This document shows positions 45,232-53,698 of a stretch of DNA of 64,000 bases, piece after piece. Source of the stretch: Clostridia bacterium (GTDB taxonomy: Bacteria > Bacillota > Clostridia > Christensenellales > Borkfalkiaceae). Each line of letters opens with the position of its first letter. Position 1 is the stretch's first letter. Location of the stretch: NCBI GenBank assembly GCA_017445995.1, contig JAFSRT010000019.1, forward strand, positions 1 through 64,000, given 5' to 3'. The position numbers and the translations under genes were made by a program. The notes beneath the pieces were generated by a model. That model saw nothing but the letters and a program-made list of their open reading frames with translations, did no database searches and was not told where the DNA came from.

Positions 45232-45948
45232 TTAGTATTGCGGTTTAATTATCGTAACAGATTTAGACGTATCGAAATTATTCCACGGCGTAATATCTTT
45301 CGGCGGTTCGACACGAAATACCATTCTTTCTTTCGTTACGGGGTGCGAAAAAGCAAGGTAGTATGCCCAAAGCGCAAGATAGCCTTTTTTCGCCTTCTCT
45401 CCGCCGTATCTCATATCGCCGTAAACGGGGCAGTTTATCGCGTTCATCTGGACGCGTATCTGATGACTTCTGCCCGTGTGCAGTCTTACTTCGGTAAGCG
45501 ATAAGTCTAATTCTGCGTTATAATCTAAAACGGTGTAATCGAGTTCGGCAAACTTCGCGTCCTTTTCAGTCGCACCGCAAAGGTATACCATATTGTTTAT
45601 AGAGTTCTTTTTCATATAGTTAGTAAGCGTCGCCTTATCTTCCTTCGGTCTTCCGCATAAAACGGTATAATATTTCTTTTCAAAATCGCCCGTTTTCATT
45701 TGCAGAGAAAGCCTTGCAGCCGCTTTTGAAGATTTTGCAAACACCATAACTCCGCCCGTCGGTCTGTCAAGCCTGTGTACAAGCCCGATATAGACGTTGC
45801 CTTGCTTGTTGTACTTAACCTTAATATATTCCTTTATCATAGTAAGCAAGTCTTTGTCCTTGCTGTCGTCTTCGCAAGACGGAATATTCTGCGGTTTAAG
45901 TACCACGATTATATGATTGTCTTCGTGAAGTATCGTAAGTTCTTCCAT
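45232..45948 (-). CDS. RluA-family pseudouridine synthase without S4 domain
   Basis: This 238-aa protein begins directly at the catalytic domain (TILHEDNHIIVVLKPQNIPS) and has HRLDRPTGGVMVFAKSSKAA with the active aspartate, and HTGRSHQIRVQMNAINCPVYGD. It lacks the S4 domain found in the paralogue at 41578. RNA target unknown. It is the last gene after ileS and the methyltransferase gene, with a 10-base gap. Confidence 0.9.
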   Translation of the reverse strand: MEELTILHEDNHIIVVLKPQNIPSCEDDSKDKDLLTMIKEYIKVKYNKQGNVYIGLVHRLDRPTGGVMVFAKSSKAAARLSLQMKTGDFEKKYYTVLCGRPKEDKATLTNYMKKNSINNMVYLCGATEKDAKFAELDYTVLDYNAELDLSLTEVRLHTGRSHQIRVQMNAINCPVYGDMRYGGEKAKKGYLALWAYYLAFSHPVTKERMVFRVEPPKDITPWNNFDTSKSVTIIKPQY

Positions 45949-45958
45949 AAAAGTTCCT

Positions 45959-46822
45959 TTATTTATTTATCCATATTCCCGAGTTTCCGCACGGTAAAAT
46001 TACGCCCTTTTCTTCCGTTTCTAAACCGACTTCGTAAGCGTCCGTTTCCCCGCCCAAATCGTTTTTCAAAACTATTTGCAAGATGTTTTTTAATACTTGC
46101 GGTTGAAGCCCCGTCGTATAACTGTTTATTAAAAAGAAAAGCGGATTATCGGACAGCACCTTTTTACAAAGCGAAACGAGTGAAAAAAGTTCCGTTTCGA
46201 GTTTCCACATTTCGCCGTTCGGCCCGCGCCCGTAAGACGGCGGGTCCATAATAATCGCGTCGTATTGCTTTCCGCGACGTATTTCCCTTTCAACGAACTT
46301 TTTGCAGTCGTCGATTATATATCTTACTTTCGGGTTTTCTATTTTTGAAAGGCGCACGTTCTCACCCGCCCTTTCGACCATCGCTTTTGCAGAATCGACG
46401 TGGCACACGGTCGCACCTGCTTTTGCGCAAGCAACGGTAGCACCGCCCGTGTATGCGAACAGGTTAAGTACCGATATTTCCCTATCGGCGTTCTTTATAA
46501 GCGAACGCATTATATCCCAGTTGACTGCCTGTTCGGGGAAAAGACCCGTGTGCTTAAAGCCCATAGGCTTAACCTTAAAGGTAAGGTCGTTATACGAAAC
46601 GTTCCACTCGGCAGGCATATCTTTATAATATTTCCATTTACCGCCACCCGTTTCGCTACGGATATATTTTGCGGAAAGGTCTTTATACTTTTCCATATCG
46701 ACGTTGCTTTTCCATATAACCTGCGGGTCGGGGCGAAGTAAAACGACTTTTCCCCACCTTTCGAGTTTATATCCGTCGCCCGTTGCGATTACGGAATAGT
46801 CTTTCCATTTAACCGATTTCAT
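45959..46822 (-). CDS. SAM-dependent rRNA methyltransferase, RlmI/RlmK-like
   Basis: This 287-aa protein shows the SAM-binding VLNLFAYTGGATVACAKAGA, HVDSAKAMVERAGENV and the catalytic IIMDPPSYGRGPNGEMWKLE. These patterns are typical of the RlmI/RlmL-C group acting on 23S rRNA bases. The PUA-like N-terminus of RlmI is missing or shortened. It starts one base after ileS, and translation is likely coupled. Confidence 0.85.
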   Translation of the reverse strand: MKSVKWKDYSVIATGDGYKLERWGKVVLLRPDPQVIWKSNVDMEKYKDLSAKYIRSETGGGKWKYYKDMPAEWNVSYNDLTFKVKPMGFKHTGLFPEQAVNWDIMRSLIKNADREISVLNLFAYTGGATVACAKAGATVCHVDSAKAMVERAGENVRLSKIENPKVRYIIDDCKKFVEREIRRGKQYDAIIMDPPSYGRGPNGEMWKLETELFSLVSLCKKVLSDNPLFFLINSYTTGLQPQVLKNILQIVLKNDLGGETDAYEVGLETEEKGVILPCGNSGIWINK

Positions 46823-46823
46823 T

Positions 46824-49800
46824 TTATACCTTAACTACCGATACGGTTACTTTATAGTCGTAAACGTCGAGTTCTTTAGTAAACCCTGAACTTTCGCCGA
46901 AGGCAATATTTCGCGCCAAAACGACTTTTTTAATGTTAGAAGAAGTAAAGGCTTTCTTTATTTCTTCGCTGTCGGTTTTATAGAACACGTCGATTTTGTC
47001 AACGACTTCAAAGCCCGCGTCCTTTCTCATTGATTGAATTTTAGAGATAATTTCTCTTTCGATACCTTCCGCACGGAGTTCTTCCGTAATATGCGTGTCG
47101 AGAACGACGGTGATACCCTTATCGGAAGCCGAAGTATAACCTTCTTCGCTTTCGCTTGAAATTAAAAGGTCGTCGAAACTGAACTCGAAAGTGTCGCCCT
47201 GATATTCCGTTGTATAAGTTTTTCCGTCTTTAACCGTTTTAACGACTTCGTTTGCGTCGCAACTTTCTAAGAACGCCTTGACTTTGCCTAAAAGTTTACC
47301 GTACTTTGGCCCTAACGTTTTAAGTTGCGGTTTGATTTTATACGTAATAAACTTTTCCGCGTTTTTAAGATTTATAATTTCCTTTACGTTTAATTCGTCT
47401 TTCGCTATTTCCAAAAGTTCGTCGGTTAAATGTTCTTTCTGTTCGGCGCATACGTAAACTTTTGAAAGCGGTTGACGGTTTTTAATATTCGTCGAGTTTC
47501 TGCAACTTCTTCCTAATACGACTATATCCAAAACGTTCTGCATACCCCTTTCCAACTTTTCGTCGATAAGACTTTCGTCGGCTTTCGGGAAGGAACATAA
47601 GTGAACGGAAACAGGTTCTTCTTTATAGAAGTTCGGAACAAGGTTCTGATACATATTTTCAGCCATAAACGGGGTAAACGGTGCGGAAAGTTTCGCCATC
47701 GTCGTTAGCACGGTATATAAAGTCGTGTATGCGGAAATCTTATCTTCCGTCATATCGTGTCCCCAGTATCTTTCCCTTCCGCGACGGATATACCAGTTAG
47801 ATAAATCGTCGGCAAAATCGGACATTGCACGCGCGCTGTCGAAAATGTTATAAGCCGATAACCCGCTGTCAACCGTTTTTATAAGCGTGTTGAGTTTAGA
47901 GAGTATCCACTTGTCCATTACGGAAAGTTTACAGTCTTTAAGATTGTATTTCGACGGGTCGTACTTATCTATCTCTGCATACAGAATAAAGAAAGCGTAA
48001 GTATTCCAAAGCGTACCCATAAACTTTCTCTGCGCGTCGGAAACGGCTTCTTCGTAAAATCTCGAAGGCAACCACGGTGCTGAACCGGTGTAGAAATACC
48101 ATCTGACTGCGTCCGCACCCTGTTTATCGAGAATAGACCACGGGTCGACTACGTTGCCTTTATGCTTACTCATTTTAATACCGTTCTTGTCGTTGACGTG
48201 CCCTAATACTATACAGTTCTTAAACGGCGCTTTATCAAATAACAGTGTCGATATCGCAAGCAAGGTGTAAAACCAACCGCGCGTCTGGTCAATCGCTTCC
48301 GAAATAAAATCGGCAGGGAAATGTTTTTCAAACAGTTCTTTATTCTCGAACGGATAGTGGTATTGAGCAAACGGCATAGAACCCGAGTCAAACCAGCAAT
48401 CCATAACTTCTTTTTCACGGATAAACGTGCCACCGCATTCGCACTCGAAAGTGCAATCGTCGATATACGGGCGGTGCAATTCTATATCGCCCTTAATTCC
48501 GCATTTTTCTTTAAGTTCGGCTTTACTGCCGATAACGTGGATTTTACCGCACTTATTACATACCCATACAGGTAACGGCGTACCCCAGTATCTTTCTCTC
48601 GAAATACCCCAGTCGATAACGTTTTCAAGGAAGTTGCCCATTCTTCCGCTTTTAATGGTATCAGGCATCCAGTTAATCGAATTGTTGTTCGCGATAAGCC
48701 TGTCCTTTACCGCGGTCATTTTTATAAACCAACTTTCTCTCGGATAGTAAAGAAGCGGTGTGTCGCAACGCCAACAGAACGGATAACTGTGCGTAAACTC
48801 CATCGTCTTAAAGAGAAGTCCGCGTTCTTTTAAGTCGGCGATAATAAGTTTATCGGCTTCTTTAACGAAGATGCCCGCAAACTTACCGCATCTACTATCT
48901 AACTTGCCTTGCGAATCGACGAGTTTAACGTCAGGTAAATTATATTTGATACCTACTTGGTGGTCGTCTTCACCGAAAACCGGCGCGATATGAACGATAC
49001 CCGTTCCGTCTTCCATAGTTACGTAGTCGGCGTTCGTGATATAGTAGGCTTTTTTATTTACTTTCTTGATATCTTCAAGTGCGAAATCGAAAAGCGGTTC
49101 ATACTCTTCGCGTTCGTAATCTTTACCCGCTTTTTCGCTTACTACTTTATAGTCTTCGAAATATTTAGGCGCTAACGCTTTTGCAAGAATATAATGCGTG
49201 CCGTCTTTAACCGCTATCTCAACGTAAGTTTCGTTCGGGTTCATACAAAGTGCGACGTTAGAAGGTAAAGTCCACGGCGTTGTCGTCCACGCTAAAAAGT
49301 AGGTGTTTTCTCTGCCCGTTGCCTTAAAGCCGACGAATACCGACGTTTCTTTTACGTCCTTATATCCTTGCGCTACTTCGTGTGAAGAAAGCGCAGTCCC
49401 GCATCTCGGACAATAAGGTACGATTTTATAGCCTTTATAGAGTAAGCCCTTTTCGGCTATCGTTTTAACCGCCCACCAAACCGATTCGATATAGTTGTCG
49501 TCGTAAGTAATATACGGGTTATCCATATCCGCCCAGTAACCAACTCTGTCGGACATCTTTTCCCACTCGCCCTTATACTTCCAGACCGATTCTTTACACT
49601 TTTTAATAAACGGTTCGATACCGTATTTTTCTATTTCGGGCTTTCCGTCTATCCCCAAAATCTTTTCGACTTCGAGTTCAACGGGAAGACCGTGCGTATC
49701 CCAACCCGCTTTTCTTAAACAATGTTCGCCCTTCATAACGTGATAGCGCGGGATAATATCTTTTATTACCCTTGTTAATATATGCCCGATATGCGGTTTT

Positions 49801-49955
49801 CCGTTAGCCGTCGGCGGGCCGTCGTAAAAAGTAAACTCTTTACTTCCGTCGTTTTCCGCGACGTTCTTTTCAAAGATTTTATTCTGTTTCCAAAATTCAA
49901 GAACTTCTTTTTCTCTTTCTAAAAAATTAAGAGAAGTGTCAACCTTTTTATACAT
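46824..49955 (-). CDS. ileS: Isoleucyl-tRNA synthetase, long (type 2-like) form
   Basis: This 1043-aa enzyme charges tRNA-Ile. The HIGH signature appears as PHIGH, the editing domain contains TTPWTLPSNVALC, and the KMSKS loop is written KMSKHKGN (His instead of Ser). The length and C-terminal part (EGIEREIISKIQSMRKDAGF) fit the longer IleS class, which also includes naturally mupirocin-tolerant enzymes; tolerance here is only possible, not shown. The leader is only about 25 bases, too short for a T-box. Confidence 0.95.
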   Translation of the reverse strand: MYKKVDTSLNFLEREKEVLEFWKQNKIFEKNVAENDGSKEFTFYDGPPTANGKPHIGHILTRVIKDIIPRYHVMKGEHCLRKAGWDTHGLPVELEVEKILGIDGKPEIEKYGIEPFIKKCKESVWKYKGEWEKMSDRVGYWADMDNPYITYDDNYIESVWWAVKTIAEKGLLYKGYKIVPYCPRCGTALSSHEVAQGYKDVKETSVFVGFKATGRENTYFLAWTTTPWTLPSNVALCMNPNETYVEIAVKDGTHYILAKALAPKYFEDYKVVSEKAGKDYEREEYEPLFDFALEDIKKVNKKAYYITNADYVTMEDGTGIVHIAPVFGEDDHQVGIKYNLPDVKLVDSQGKLDSRCGKFAGIFVKEADKLIIADLKERGLLFKTMEFTHSYPFCWRCDTPLLYYPRESWFIKMTAVKDRLIANNNSINWMPDTIKSGRMGNFLENVIDWGISRERYWGTPLPVWVCNKCGKIHVIGSKAELKEKCGIKGDIELHRPYIDDCTFECECGGTFIREKEVMDCWFDSGSMPFAQYHYPFENKELFEKHFPADFISEAIDQTRGWFYTLLAISTLLFDKAPFKNCIVLGHVNDKNGIKMSKHKGNVVDPWSILDKQGADAVRWYFYTGSAPWLPSRFYEEAVSDAQRKFMGTLWNTYAFFILYAEIDKYDPSKYNLKDCKLSVMDKWILSKLNTLIKTVDSGLSAYNIFDSARAMSDFADDLSNWYIRRGRERYWGHDMTEDKISAYTTLYTVLTTMAKLSAPFTPFMAENMYQNLVPNFYKEEPVSVHLCSFPKADESLIDEKLERGMQNVLDIVVLGRSCRNSTNIKNRQPLSKVYVCAEQKEHLTDELLEIAKDELNVKEIINLKNAEKFITYKIKPQLKTLGPKYGKLLGKVKAFLESCDANEVVKTVKDGKTYTTEYQGDTFEFSFDDLLISSESEEGYTSASDKGITVVLDTHITEELRAEGIEREIISKIQSMRKDAGFEVVDKIDVFYKTDSEEIKKAFTSSNIKKVVLARNIAFGESSGFTKELDVYDYKVTVSVVKV

Positions 49956-49986
49956 TTTGTTCTCCGTTATAATATTATACGGATAA

Positions 49987-50015
49987 ATTATATATAATTT
50001 ATTTTATTTTGTAAA
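49987..50015 (-). promoter_or_regulatory. Promoter of ileS
   Basis: TTTACA (50010-50015) and TATAAT (49987-49992) are 17 bases apart on the minus strand, 32 bases before the ileS ATG. It is divergent from the SRP RNA promoter. Confidence 0.75.
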
Positions 50016-50072
50016 GTTAATTTACCTTTTTTAAAACATTTTTAACAATTTTAACAAATTAAATGAAATAAC

Positions 50073-50101
50073 TTGATTTTATTTGGCAAATAATATATTA
50101 T
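50073..50101 (+). promoter_or_regulatory. Promoter of the SRP RNA
   Basis: TTGATT (50073-50078) and TATTAT (50096-50101) are separated by 17 bases, and the predicted start falls on or beside the first base of the RNA. Confidence 0.75.
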
Positions 50102-50107
50102 ATATAA

Positions 50108-50378
50108 GCCGTGCTATGTGGGGAGTCAGCGATGCCCTGTTATCTACAATTCGCTTAGTAGAACAGAAAGCCGTTTGCGGTCTTCACCGTGGTTAGCCGA
50201 ACGCCGTAAGGGGCGTTGACGTCAAGGTCTTATGCAACGCAATCTTGCGAACCGTGTCAGAGTAGGAATACAGCAGCACTAAACAAACCTTTGCGTGTGC
50301 CATAAGGTAGCTTTGAAAGAGTTACCTGCGTCGTTACCGTTTCGGCGGTGATTATCAATTACGGATGCACGGTTTTTT
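50108..50378 (+). ncRNA. Signal recognition particle RNA, large Bacillota type
   Basis: The approximately 270-base RNA has the Alu-domain start GTGCTATGTGGGGAGTCAGC, the GTTGACGTCAAGGTC segment, and the Ffh-binding helix 8 with GTCAGAGTAGGAATAC then AGCAGCA, in which GGAA is the apical loop. The two ends pair (GCCGTGC with GCACGG) and are followed by a T-run. It resembles the 6S-size scRNA of Bacillus rather than the short 4.5S form. It works with Ffh and FtsY to target proteins to SecY; L23 is the docking site. Confidence 0.95.
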
Positions 50379-50386
50379 AAAAAATT

Positions 50387-50412
50387 AAGGCAGATATCTT
50401 ATCTGCCTTTTT
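50387..50412. terminator. Bidirectional terminator between SRP RNA and tsaD
   Basis: AAGGCAGATA, TCT, TATCTGCCTT forms a 10-base hairpin with T-runs on both strands, ending transcripts from both converging genes. Confidence 0.85.
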
Positions 50413-50431
50413 TGTTTGTTTTTTTTATTCT

Positions 50432-51484
50432 TTACTTAATGGGTACTACCGCTTTTGCATTTAACGTTAAATCGGCAAAATTACCGTTTAAGTATTGTAA
50501 ATACCCTTCGCTTGCTATCATTGCGCCGTTATCGGTGCAATATCTTTTTTCCGGAATTACAAGTTTGATTTTGCCTGAAAACCTGTCTTTCAGCGCCTTT
50601 CTTAAATACCCGTTTGCCCCCACTCCGCCAGAGACGGCAAGCGTCTTATAACCCGTTAGTTTAAGCGCCTTTTCCGCTTTATCGACGATAACGTCTATCG
50701 CAGAGTGCTGAAAGGAACAGGCAACGTCTTCTTTAACTATTTGTTGACCTAACTGTTCCGCCCTGTGAACGTAGTTTATTACCGCAGTTTTAAGTCCGCT
50801 ATACGAAAAGTCGAACTCGCTTCCTTCATAGTTATTAGCAAGCATTTTCGGGAACTTGATATTGTTTTGCCCTTTTTCGGCAAGCCGTTCTATATTAGGC
50901 CCGCCCGGGTAAGGAAGGGATAACACCCTTGCGACTTTATCGAAGGCTTCGCCCACCGCGTCGTCTATCGTACTACCCAAAACTTTAAGGGTATAGTAGT
51001 CCTTGACTTCACAAATAGCCGTATGCCCGCCACTACATAAAATAGTAATAAAAGGCGGTTTTAAGTCTTTATCTGCAAGGTAAGACGCCGAGATATGCCC
51101 ACGTATGTGGCTTACGGGAACAAGCGGTTTATTCCAAGCAAAAGCAAGCGATTTTGCAAAAGATACACCGACAAGAAGTGCGCCGAGTAAACCCGCGCCT
51201 TCGGTAACCGCTATCGCGTCTATATCGTCTTTATTAAGTCCGCTATTTTTCAGCGCGTTTTCCGTTGCGGTAAGTATCGCTTCGGTGTGGCTTCGCGACG
51301 CTATTTCAGGCACTACCCCGCCGTATTTTGCGTGTTCGGTAGCCGAACTTATAATTTCGTCGGCAAGGATTTCCCGCCCGGCACGGACTATCGCCACCGC
51401 CGTTTCGTCGCAAGACGTTTCTATACCGAGAATAATTGCGTCTTTTTTTATAGGTGTTGTTTTTATTTTTTCGTAATATTTCAT
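50432..51484 (-). CDS. tsaD: tRNA N6-adenosine threonylcarbamoyltransferase TsaD
   Basis: TsaD completes the t6A37 modification of ANN-decoding tRNAs. The 350-aa protein shows ILGIETSCDETAVAI, the iron-ligand HIRGHI, GAGLLGALLVG and the VSGGVGANGYLR end block. I place the start at ATG 51484: the longer reading from 51520 begins inside the -35 of the promoter. No ribosome binding site precedes the ATG, which lies about 8 bases after the -10, so the mRNA is probably leaderless. It is a single gene. Confidence 0.95.
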   Translation of the reverse strand: MKYYEKIKTTPIKKDAIILGIETSCDETAVAIVRAGREILADEIISSATEHAKYGGVVPEIASRSHTEAILTATENALKNSGLNKDDIDAIAVTEGAGLLGALLVGVSFAKSLAFAWNKPLVPVSHIRGHISASYLADKDLKPPFITILCSGGHTAICEVKDYYTLKVLGSTIDDAVGEAFDKVARVLSLPYPGGPNIERLAEKGQNNIKFPKMLANNYEGSEFDFSYSGLKTAVINYVHRAEQLGQQIVKEDVACSFQHSAIDVIVDKAEKALKLTGYKTLAVSGGVGANGYLRKALKDRFSGKIKLVIPEKRYCTDNGAMIASEGYLQYLNGNFADLTLNAKAVVPIK

Positions 51485-51491
51485 TGAGATT

Positions 51492-51520
51492 ATTTTATAA
51501 TAATTAAAAAAAATTGTCAA
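51492..51520 (-). promoter_or_regulatory. Promoter of tsaD giving a probable leaderless mRNA
   Basis: TTGACA (51515-51520) and TAAAAT (51492-51497) are 17 bases apart on the minus strand. Seven bases separate the -10 from the tsaD ATG, so transcription should start at or next to the start codon. Confidence 0.75.
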
Positions 51521-51521
51521 T

Positions 51522-51556
51522 AAAAAAGGGGCTACCGCAATATTTTGCGATAGCCC
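51522..51556 (-). terminator. Terminator of the membrane protein gene
   Basis: On the minus strand GGGCUAUCGCAA pairs with UUGCGGUAGCCC (12 pairs, one G-U) around AAUA and is followed by C and six U. It immediately precedes the tsaD promoter. Confidence 0.88.
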
Positions 51557-51579
51557 GTAATTATTTTTATAATAAATAA

Positions 51580-52428
51580 TTATTCAGCCTTTTGTTCGAT
51601 TGCTTCTTCTTTCTTTTCAGCAATATCGTCAAAAGTTTCTTTGGTTGCGCCTTCAGGAACACTCATATTGAAAGTGATGAAAAGCAACGCAAAGCCAACG
51701 AAGGTTATAACTGCGGTAACAACGTCAATTATTCCAACGAATTTCTTTACAAATGCAACGATATATACTATCGAATAGATGCAGCACAAAACAGCCGTGA
51801 ATATATTGCCAGACGGAATGGAAGAATTAAGTTTAACGCGTTTAAATGCACCGCTCATTTTGCCGTACATAATGCACATAAAGATACTGCCTACAACGAT
51901 AAGCGCAACGATAATAACCAAAATTGCAATTTTATTTACGATTAAATCGAAGAACTTTTTAACTAAATCTACTACTTCGGCAGGAACGATACCCGCGGTG
52001 GTAGGATTAGTTTGAGTTTGTTCTAACGCGTTGATAATCTGTGCTTCGTATTGACTTATCTTGCTTTTCAAGAAAAATGCAAGTGCCAAAACCAAAGCGG
52101 CAACGATACAAACGAAAACGGTTACGATAGTAACGATAACTTGGTTGAACTTTGTGTATGCACCAACCATACCGAAACCTTCGCCGAAATTGGTTCTATT
52201 CTTCTTTGCGCCGATAAATACTTTCCAGATGCCGACTGCCAACAAAACAGCAAACAACGTAATAACGCCGCTGATAATGATTGCGATAGCTCCGTTCTTG
52301 AACGCGCCGATAAGGTTGATTACCGACAATACGCATCTGAACGAAAGCAAACACGCAATAATGATGCCGAGAGGACTCGCCATCTTGTCTTTTAGTGAAA
52401 CTAAAAACTTTGTCTTTTTGTCTTCCAT
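51580..52428 (-). CDS. Multi-pass membrane protein of unknown function
   Basis: This 282-aa protein has about seven hydrophobic segments, including LGIIIACLLSFRCVLSVINL, AIIISGVITLFAVLLAVGIW, VTIFV-type stretches near residue 100 and a last one before a charged tail rich in Glu and Lys (DDIAEKKEEAIEQKAE). I do not recognise a family. It has its own strong promoter, a ribosome binding site and a terminator, so it is a single-gene transcript, probably well expressed. Confidence 0.7.
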   Translation of the reverse strand: MEDKKTKFLVSLKDKMASPLGIIIACLLSFRCVLSVINLIGAFKNGAIAIIISGVITLFAVLLAVGIWKVFIGAKKNRTNFGEGFGMVGAYTKFNQVIVTIVTVFVCIVAALVLALAFFLKSKISQYEAQIINALEQTQTNPTTAGIVPAEVVDLVKKFFDLIVNKIAILVIIVALIVVGSIFMCIMYGKMSGAFKRVKLNSSIPSGNIFTAVLCCIYSIVYIVAFVKKFVGIIDVVTAVITFVGFALLFITFNMSVPEGATKETFDDIAEKKEEAIEQKAE

Positions 52429-52454
52429 AATAATCTCCTCAAGATTTTTCTTTT

Positions 52455-52483
52455 ATTATACAATATTGCAAAATGAGTGTCAA
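52455..52483 (-). promoter_or_regulatory. Consensus promoter of the membrane protein gene
   Basis: TTGACA (52478-52483) and TATAAT (52455-52460), both perfect, are 17 bases apart on the minus strand, 26 bases before the ATG. Confidence 0.85.
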
Positions 52484-52525
52484 CAGTAAAAATTAACTTT
52501 TTTTACAATTTTTGACTTTTTTTTA

Positions 52526-53630
52526 CTAATTTTGCGACTTTTTAAGGTAATCGTTGATAAATCCCTGAATATTACCGTTCATAACGGACGCAACGTCCCC
52601 CGTTTCGTAATTAGTTCTGTGGTCTTTAACGAGAGTGTAAGGGCAAAAGACGTAACTTCTTATCTGACTGCCCCACTCGATTTTCTTTATCTCACCCTTA
52701 ATGGACTGGTCGCGCTCTAACCGTTCTTCTTCACGCTTTTCGGTAAGTTTTCCGATAAGCATACGCATAGCCATTTCTTTATTCTGCGTCTGACTGCGTT
52801 CGTTCTGACAGGCGACTACTATTCCCGTCGGCAAGTGCGTTATCCTTATTGCCGAATCGGTTTTATTTATGTGCTGTCCACCCGCACCGCTACTTCTGAA
52901 AGTATCTATTTTAAGGTCTTCGGGGTTAATTTTAATTTCTTCGTCGTCTTCTATTTCAGGCATAACTTCAAGCGACGCAAACGACGTATGCCTTCTTTTA
53001 TTCGCGTCGAACGGCGATATTCTGACAAGCCTGTGAACGCCCTTTTCCGCTTTAAGATAGCCGTATGCGTTTTCGCCTTCCACCTTAAAGGAAACCGATT
53101 TTATTCCCGCGCCGTCCCCTTCTAACCTGTCTAACTCGGTAAGTTTAAACCCGTTCTTTTCCGAATAGCAGATATACATACGATAAAGCATTTCCGTCCA
53201 GTCGCACGCTTCCGTCCCGCCCGCACCCGCGTGCAAGGTAAGTAGCGCGTTTAAGCCGTCGTACTTTCCGCGAAGTAAGGTTTTAAGGCGCATATCTTCC
53301 ACCTTATCGCTTACGGCGTTTAAGTCCTTCTCTATTTCCGATAACAACTCTTCGTCGTTTTCTTCGATTGCAAGGTCGATAACATCTTCGGTGTCGTCAA
53401 TAGTCTTTTTCGCGCTGTCGAAAGCGGAAATCTTATTAGTTAAACTTGCGATTTCTTTGCTTATCTGTTGCGCTTTTTTAAGGTCCAAAAATACTTCGGG
53501 CTTTTCCGACAGTTCGGTTTTTTCTTTTAATTCTTCTCTTAATCGGTCGACGTCAAAGAGAGTGTCCGGCTTCTGCTAAAACGTTGCGAAGTGCTTTTAT
53601 TTTTAATTTGTATTCTTCACTTTTTAACAT
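52526..53630 (-). CDS. prfB: Peptide chain release factor 2 with programmed +1 frameshift
   Basis: RF2 releases peptides at UGA and UAA. The gene starts at ATG 53630; codon 26 is an in-frame TGA (53553-53555) within CTT TGA C, the classic autoregulatory slip site. Skipping one base continues with DVDRLREELKEK and the rest, giving 367 aa. Domain motifs include the GGQ loop (SSGAGGQHINKTDSAIRI) and the SPF motif in VRISPFDANKRR. The Shine-Dalgarno-like stretch usually placed just before the slip site is weak here (GCCGGACACTCT). It lies 68 bases after secA. Confidence 0.95.
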
Positions 53631-53698
53631 AAGTTGTTCCTTTTGGTTTTTGCGCTTATATTTTTCCGCTTTTGCGTTATTTTATTACTATGCGTTCT

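Noticed and set aside
49956..50107. T-box riboswitch expected before ileS
   Set aside because: Only about 25 bases separate the promoter from the gene; no specifier or antiterminator structure fits.
51485..51520. tsaD start at ATG 51520
   Set aside because: That ATG overlaps the -35 element of the promoter and lies upstream of the predicted transcript start.
53489..53630. Separate short gene upstream of the 320-aa prfB frame
   Set aside because: The 25-codon frame ends in CTT TGA C and continues after a +1 shift into RF2, so it is the prfB N-terminus.
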